Assembly (NCBI GenBank): GCA_024233005.1
Contig: JACKQE010000001.1
Coordinates: forward strand, 372,001 to 436,000
Source of the DNA: Akkermansiaceae bacterium
Lineage (GTDB): Bacteria; Verrucomicrobiota; Verrucomicrobiia; Verrucomicrobiales; DEV007
Direction of reading: 5' to 3'
DNA length: 64,000 nt
The notes under the pieces were generated by a model. That model ran no database searches. It saw nothing but the letters and a program-made list of their open reading frames with translations, and was not told where the DNA came from. Of the stretch, positions 62,732 through 64,000 are shown piece by piece. Within the stretch, counting starts at the first letter, position 1, and each line of letters starts with the position of its first letter. The translations under genes were made by a program, and so were the position numbers.

Positions 62732-64000
62732 ATGAGATTGCCGCCCCTCAACCGTCGTGATTTTCTGCACCGTTCAGGAATGGGACTGGGACTGGTGGGG
62801 CTGGCGGGAATGCTGGGTCGTCCGGGTTTTGCGGCCGCTCCCTCACGAGCGGGAGCGCATACGACTCCCCGTGCCAAGCGGATCATCCATTTTTTCCTCA
62901 ATGGCGGTCCCTCCCATGTCGACACTTTCGACCCCAAGCCTTCACTGGCCAAGTATGCCGGCCAAGCACTGCCGAAAACATACCGGACCGAACGAAAAAC
63001 CGGGTCGGCTTTTCCATCACCCTTCAAGTTCCGTCCCTATGGACAAAGCGGCATCGAGGTCAGCGAGTTGTTCGCCCAAACCGCCTCGCACATTGATGAC
63101 ATCGCCGTGATCCGCTCCATGGTGGCTCAGGTTCCCAACCACGAGCCTTCGCTAATGCAGATGAATTGCGGCGATGCTCTGCAAACTCGCCCCAGTCTGG
63201 GATCATGGCTGCTCTACGGGCTGGGGAATGAAGCGGAAAACCTTCCCGGGTTTGTTTCCATGTGCCCCGGAGGGCTGCCGATCAAAGGTGCAGAAAACTG
63301 GCAATCCGCTTTTCTGCCTGGAGCGTTCCAAGGTACCTACGTCGATTCCAAGCACACCGATGTCGACAAGTTGATCGAAAACATTCGCAGTCCCCACACC
63401 GCCTCAGGGGACCAGCGGCGTCAGCTCGACTTTCTGCGGGGACTCAATCAAGCCCATCGGACAGGGCGGATCGATCCGCGGCTAGACGCCCGGATTGAAA
63501 GTTTCGAGCTCGCCTTCCGCATGCAATCAGCCGCCACCGAGGCCTTTGACATCTCCGGTGAGCCTGCGGGGATTCGCCAGCTCTATGGCGACACCATTCA
63601 TGGCCGCCAGACGCTGATCGCCCGCAGGCTCATTGAGCGTGGCGTGCGAATGGTCCAACTTTGGCACGGTGCCGGGCAGCCCTGGGACAACCACGACAAG
63701 ATAGAAGAAAACCACCGGAAGCTGTCCGGTGAGATCGACCAGCCCATCGCCGCGCTTCTCACTGATTTGAAACAACGGGGATTGCTGGAGGATACGATCG
63801 TGATGTGGGGCGGGGAGTTCGGGCGCACGCCCACGGTGGAGATGAGTGGCAGCAAATCCAAACTTGGACGGGACCACAACCCCTACGGGTTCAGCGTCTG
63901 GCTCGCCGGTGGTGGCATCCGTGGCGGAACGGTCCACGGCAGTACTGATGAATTCGGCTTCGCGGCGCAGGAAAATCCCGTCTCCGTTCACGACCTCCAT
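62732..64000 (+). CDS. DUF1501 family protein, 3' end outside window
   Basis: An open frame of 423 codons from ATG 62732 to the window edge with no stop. The N-terminus has a twin-Arg Tat motif (NRRDFLHRSGMGLGLVGLAG). DUF1501 marks are IIHFFLNGGPSHVDTFDPKP near residue 50, MVQLWHGAGQPWDNHD, IVMWGGEFGRTPTVE and GRDHNPYGFSVWLAGGG. It pairs with the DUF1549/DUF1553 gene 8 bases upstream, as usual in Planctomycetota and Verrucomicrobiota. It is distantly related to the protein encoded at 6554-8002. Confidence 0.93.
   Translation, partial: MRLPPLNRRDFLHRSGMGLGLVGLAGMLGRPGFAAAPSRAGAHTTPRAKRIIHFFLNGGPSHVDTFDPKPSLAKYAGQALPKTYRTERKTGSAFPSPFKFRPYGQSGIEVSELFAQTASHIDDIAVIRSMVAQVPNHEPSLMQMNCGDALQTRPSLGSWLLYGLGNEAENLPGFVSMCPGGLPIKGAENWQSAFLPGAFQGTYVDSKHTDVDKLIENIRSPHTASGDQRRQLDFLRGLNQAHRTGRIDPRLDARIESFELAFRMQSAATEAFDISGEPAGIRQLYGDTIHGRQTLIARRLIERGVRMVQLWHGAGQPWDNHDKIEENHRKLSGEIDQPIAALLTDLKQRGLLEDTIVMWGGEFGRTPTVEMSGSKSKLGRDHNPYGFSVWLAGGGIRGGTVHGSTDEFGFAAQENPVSVHDLH

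Overview
The window looks like chromosomal DNA of a GC-rich diderm of the Planctomycetes-Verrucomicrobia-Chlamydiae group, most likely a Verrucomicrobiota member (inference). The signs are two DUF1501 proteins, a DUF1549/DUF1553 protein, a planctomycete-type cytochrome domain fused to SHD1, a Cys-type sulfatase, several secreted SGNH hydrolases, and lipid A genes (lpxK, an MsbA-like exporter) on the same DNA as mcsA-mcsB-clpC. I found no rRNA, tRNA, CRISPR array, insertion sequence or prophage. Coding density is very high and no gene-free stretch exceeds 300 bases; the largest are 25019-25282 (structured leader before moaA) and 37152-37366 (divergent promoter region with one small hairpin).

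Layout. 1-896: 3' part of a nucleotidyltransferase-GHMP kinase fusion. 903-5034 (minus): cyclophilin, phosphatidylserine decarboxylase, ANL adenylating enzyme, SGNH hydrolase, tightly packed. 5162-6550: surE and a secreted PSCyt1-SHD1 protein, convergent with a DUF1501 gene; then a 2-hydroxyacid dehydrogenase. 9177-16653: a polysaccharide locus with two sulfotransferases, Wzx-like flippase, Wzy-like polymerase, GT4, WcaF-type acetyltransferase and GT2, mostly joined by 4-base overlaps; it probably makes a sulfated, acetylated surface polysaccharide. 16816-23250: RmlC-like cupin, MsbA-like exporter, a small degenerate HNH-like protein and an MFS-PlsC-ANL fusion. 23241-25018 (minus): lpxK and an XRE-cupin regulator. 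25283-27278: moaA-moaC-mog behind a structured leader.

27244-37151 (minus): a five-gene operon of a PQQ propeller with an inserted methyltransferase domain, SGNH hydrolase, sulfatase, membrane-anchored SUMF1-like protein and a tandem GT4 protein. 37367-44561: a 3D-domain protein, then a LysR gene divergent from dabB-dabA-purE-purK, with a perfect T-N11-A dyad between them. This places a DAB bicarbonate pump directly before the bicarbonate-using purine genes. 44661-49237: proS, cutA, and a soluble sensor kinase with a sigma-54 activator. 49270-51828: a sialate O-acetylesterase-like hydrolase and pirin divergent from a second LysR gene, again with a perfect T-N11-A dyad.

51927-57783: LolD-like ATPase, class IV aminotransferase and mcsA-mcsB-clpC (phospho-arginine-marked proteolysis), closed by a 15-bp perfect hairpin. 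57880-64000: tag, then a secreted BNR-repeat protein, a DUF1549/DUF1553 protein and a second DUF1501 gene cut by the window edge. Overall the organism seems to build a sulfated surface polysaccharide while also secreting sulfatases and esterases, and it has several unusual fusions with apparently inactivated enzyme domains.
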